A stretch of 46,412 nt of DNA, from assembly GCA_035625915.1 (NCBI GenBank), contig DASPOR010000233.1, positions 1-46,412 of the forward strand, given 5' to 3'. The notes below the pieces were generated by a model. The model worked only from the letters and a program-made list of their open reading frames with translations. It was not told the DNA's origin and did not search any database. Shown piece after piece: positions 44,554 to 46,412 of this stretch. This stretch comes from Alphaproteobacteria bacterium (GTDB lineage Bacteria; Pseudomonadota; Alphaproteobacteria; JACZXZ01). Each line of letters starts with the position of its first letter. The first letter of the stretch is position 1. Both the position numbers and the translations under genes were made by a program.

Positions 44554-45042
44554 ATGCGCGACACACGTCTTTATACCACGGCCTTCGCGGCGGCTTTCGC
44601 CTCCTTTCTCGGCCTCGGGTCCGGCGCCGCCGCCGGCCTTGCGACCCCGCCGCAAAGTTACGAAAGCGAACGGATCGCCGGAGAGACGCTGCCAATTTGG
44701 CTGGTGCGCTATAAACTTCGTCAGCGCGGCTATCAGGACATCTATCGGGTCAATGTCGAGGGCGACGGTTTTGCGGTGCACGCGCACGACTGCTGGGGGC
44801 GTCACGTCAAGCTCTATGTCGACGGCTGCAGCGCTCAAGTGATTCCGCGTCCCGGTTTTGGCTTGGCGCACCTTTGTCTTGAAGATGTAGCACCCCATCT
44901 TGCATCGCTCGGCTACGACTGCCTGACCGAGCCGACTTACCGCGACGATCACTTTCAAGCGCTCGCTCGCGACACGGCGGGTGTGCGGAGTATCGTCAAC
45001 ATCGATCCGCTGAGCGGTGCGGTGTGGCTCGCGGATGCATAA
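44554..45042 (+). CDS. Secreted PepSY-like protein, divergent from the two-component operon
   Basis: The 162-residue product starts with a clear signal peptide (residues 1-30). It continues with a PepSY-like strand-helix pattern (PIWLVRYKLRQRGYQDIYRVNVEGDGF, then VKLYVDGCSAQV) and a C-terminal helical segment. Several cysteines (in DCWGRH, DGCSAQV, HLCLED and YDCLTE) may form disulphides in the periplasm. The start at 44554 was chosen because the upstream extension is polar and precedes the signal. It is divergent from the PepSY/regulator/kinase operon, so both may share the regulator's target region at 44359-44553. Confidence 0.72.
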   Translation: MRDTRLYTTAFAAAFASFLGLGSGAAAGLATPPQSYESERIAGETLPIWLVRYKLRQRGYQDIYRVNVEGDGFAVHAHDCWGRHVKLYVDGCSAQVIPRPGFGLAHLCLEDVAPHLASLGYDCLTEPTYRDDHFQALARDTAGVRSIVNIDPLSGAVWLADA

Positions 45043-45167
45043 ATCGGCTTGAACGAGGCAAACAGGCATACATGCGCTGACCATCGACATTGAAGGCGTC
45101 CTTGCGCAACCCCTGAGCGCAAGGATTGCCGGGTCTGGACGCCGCGAGGCGACCTTGGCCGCTCTGC

Positions 45168-46310
45168 CTACCCTCCGTTTGCCAGAGCGTGCTCGACGAC
45201 CTTCTTCATGACGGTGGGCAACGCGTGGTCGGAGAGACGGTCGAGGCGACACCAGCAGGGCATTTGCCCCTCGTTAGCCCCGATGGTGCGCCCGACCGTC
45301 TCTTCGAATTTTCCCGCCAGGACCGTGAGCTCAAGCTCGAAATGCGTAAAGCCGTGGCGTACTACGCCGGGGAGTGTGCGCCACGATGCCTCGGCCGGCG
45401 CGGCATGGCCTGCATCGGCAAGCGGCAATCCACCCACGCACCAATCGGTCGAAGGCAGCTCCATCAAGCCGCCAAGGAGGCCGTTTTCCGGCCGGCGCCG
45501 AAGCAACACCTCGGTGCCGTCGCGGATCAACCAAAACACATAGCCGGCGCGCAAGGGCCGCGCGGGCTTGGCCTGCCGGCGCGGCAGCACCTTCTCAAGG
45601 CCCCGCTTGTGCGCAGCGCATTGGCTGAACCACGGGCAAAGCGAGCATCGCGGCCGACGCGGTGTACAAATTACCGCCCCCAGATCCATCATCGCCTGCG
45701 CATGATCGCCCGGCCGCGCATCGGGCGTGAGCGTTTCGGCAAGCGCTCTGAGGCTCGCCTTCGAGTCCGGAAGCGGCTTCTCATTGGCAAAGAGGCGCGC
45801 CACGACACGTTCGACGTTGCCGTCGACAACCGTCGCCTTGCGATCGAAGGCGATCGCAGCGATGGCAGCCGCGGTATAGGACCCCACGCCCGGCAAAGCG
45901 CGCAAAGCTTCCTCGCTTTCGGGAAACTTGCCGCCGCGGTCATGACTCACGGCTTGGGCGCAGCGATGGAGATTGCGCGCCCGGGCGTAGTAGCCGAGTC
46001 CTTGCCATGCGTGGAGGACATCGTCGAGACTTGCTGCGGCCAACGCCTCGACCGTGGGCCAGCGCGCGAGAAAATCTACGAAGTAGGGCGCGACGGTTTT
46101 CACCGTTGTCTGCTGCAGCATGATCTCGCTGAGCCAGACTCGATAAGGATCGGGGCGCTCGCCCGCTGCAACGCGCCAGGGCAACGTGCGGCGATGGCGG
46201 TCGTACCAGGTGAGCAACGCGCGACGGAGCCTAACGATTTCACCGGATGAGAATGCGGCCGCATTCTCGCACGCCGCAATTTTTTTGGAGGCGGTAGTCG
46301 AGCGCATCAT
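45168..46310 (-). CDS. mutY: A/G-specific adenine glycosylase
   Basis: This 380-residue base-excision enzyme removes adenine paired with 8-oxoguanine. The catalytic Glu in LSEIMLQQTTV, the HhH-GPD region with LPGVGSYTAAAI and VVDGN (catalytic Asp), and the 4Fe-4S cysteines spaced C-x6-C-x2-C-x5-C are all present. The C-terminal NUDIX-like domain recognises 8-oxoG. An internal start is possible because the first 25 residues are poorly conserved. It diverges from the gene that begins at 46363. Confidence 0.95.
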   Translation of the reverse strand: MMRSTTASKKIAACENAAAFSSGEIVRLRRALLTWYDRHRRTLPWRVAAGERPDPYRVWLSEIMLQQTTVKTVAPYFVDFLARWPTVEALAAASLDDVLHAWQGLGYYARARNLHRCAQAVSHDRGGKFPESEEALRALPGVGSYTAAAIAAIAFDRKATVVDGNVERVVARLFANEKPLPDSKASLRALAETLTPDARPGDHAQAMMDLGAVICTPRRPRCSLCPWFSQCAAHKRGLEKVLPRRQAKPARPLRAGYVFWLIRDGTEVLLRRRPENGLLGGLMELPSTDWCVGGLPLADAGHAAPAEASWRTLPGVVRHGFTHFELELTVLAGKFEETVGRTIGANEGQMPCWCRLDRLSDHALPTVMKKVVEHALANGG

Positions 46311-46362
46311 CAGGGCGTAACATAGGCGCGTTGGCGTTCCGTTGATAGCAGGAGATTGCCTT

Positions 46363-46412
46363 GTGAGCCGTTCGGGTGGCAGGCCGAGAAGCCTCGCGCT
46401 GCTCGTGCCGGG
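46363..46412 (+). CDS. Start of DciA-like (DUF721) protein, truncated by the window edge
   Basis: A GTG at 46363 with AGGAG eight bases upstream opens a frame of 16 or so residues (SRSGGRPRSLALLVPG) to the window end. The Gly/Arg/Pro-rich start and the position divergent from mutY match DUF721/DciA proteins, which load the replicative helicase. Only the first residues are visible, so the call is tentative. Confidence 0.5.
   Translation, partial: MSRSGGRPRSLALLVP

Noticed and set aside
45126..46250. 374-residue plus-strand frame
   Set aside because: It is antisense to mutY, which has all catalytic and Fe-S residues.

Overview
This window looks like a chromosomal segment of a fairly GC-rich alphaproteobacterium, most like the Rhodospirillales. 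Several things support this. A CcrM-type DNA methyltransferase follows ribonuclease HII. A PodJ-like polar factor sits beside a ParB protein. MutY is divergent from what looks like the start of a DciA (DUF721) gene. There is also a housekeeping run of TPR lipoprotein, IspE, ETF-QO, uracil-DNA glycosylase, lytic transglycosylase and MoaB. No rRNA, CRISPR array, prophage or intact insertion sequence was seen.

Region 1 (1-9956) is envelope and stress metabolism: the end of a NodT/TolC-type efflux outer membrane protein, a phosphonopyruvate hydrolase-like enzyme, a class I PPK2, a small conserved-looking protein, a SulP anion transporter with a STAS domain, an AI-2E family permease, an OmpA-type lipoprotein, a 42-residue membrane peptide and a sulfotransferase. 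Three FNR/FixK-like boxes lie in the intergenic stretches. Region 2 (9957-18144) begins with about 1 kb of apparently non-coding DNA. It then holds an orphan diiron ferritin-like protein and a minus-strand glycosylation group: a GT39/ArnT-like transferase, a GT2 dolichol-phosphate-type transferase, an asparagine synthase with a GTG start, and a small membrane protein. Another gap of about 0.95 kb follows.

Region 3 (18145-21354) is a compact pyridine-degradation module. A flavin monooxygenase and a NicX-type 2,5-dihydroxypyridine dioxygenase are divergently transcribed around a near-perfect palindrome, and a TetR regulator follows. Region 4 (21613-27238) has tRNA-Gln(TTG), a lone GDP-mannose 4,6-dehydratase, and the most unusual pair in the window. 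A ParB-family protein carries three tandem copies of a tryptophan-centred helical motif at its N-terminus. The next gene encodes a PodJ-like transmembrane protein (Sel1 repeats plus a peptidoglycan-binding domain) that starts with the same motif. No ParA is nearby. This suggests a DNA-binding clamp tied to a polar or envelope scaffold through a shared module.

Region 5 (27394-46412) is mostly core genes. These are IspE, a TPR lipoprotein, ETF-QO, a family 4-like uracil-DNA glycosylase lacking half of the Fe-S cysteines, Slt and MoaB. After them come a pair of small glycosyltransferases of the 'arsenosugar' type and a kinase-like gene overlapping a 2OG-Fe(II) oxygenase gene by 4 nt. Next are a radical SAM protein, a DUF427 protein, RNase HII and CcrM (three GANTC sites lie in its upstream region). 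A PhoP/PhoQ-like two-component system flanked by PepSY-type secreted proteins, MutY and the start of DciA complete the window.
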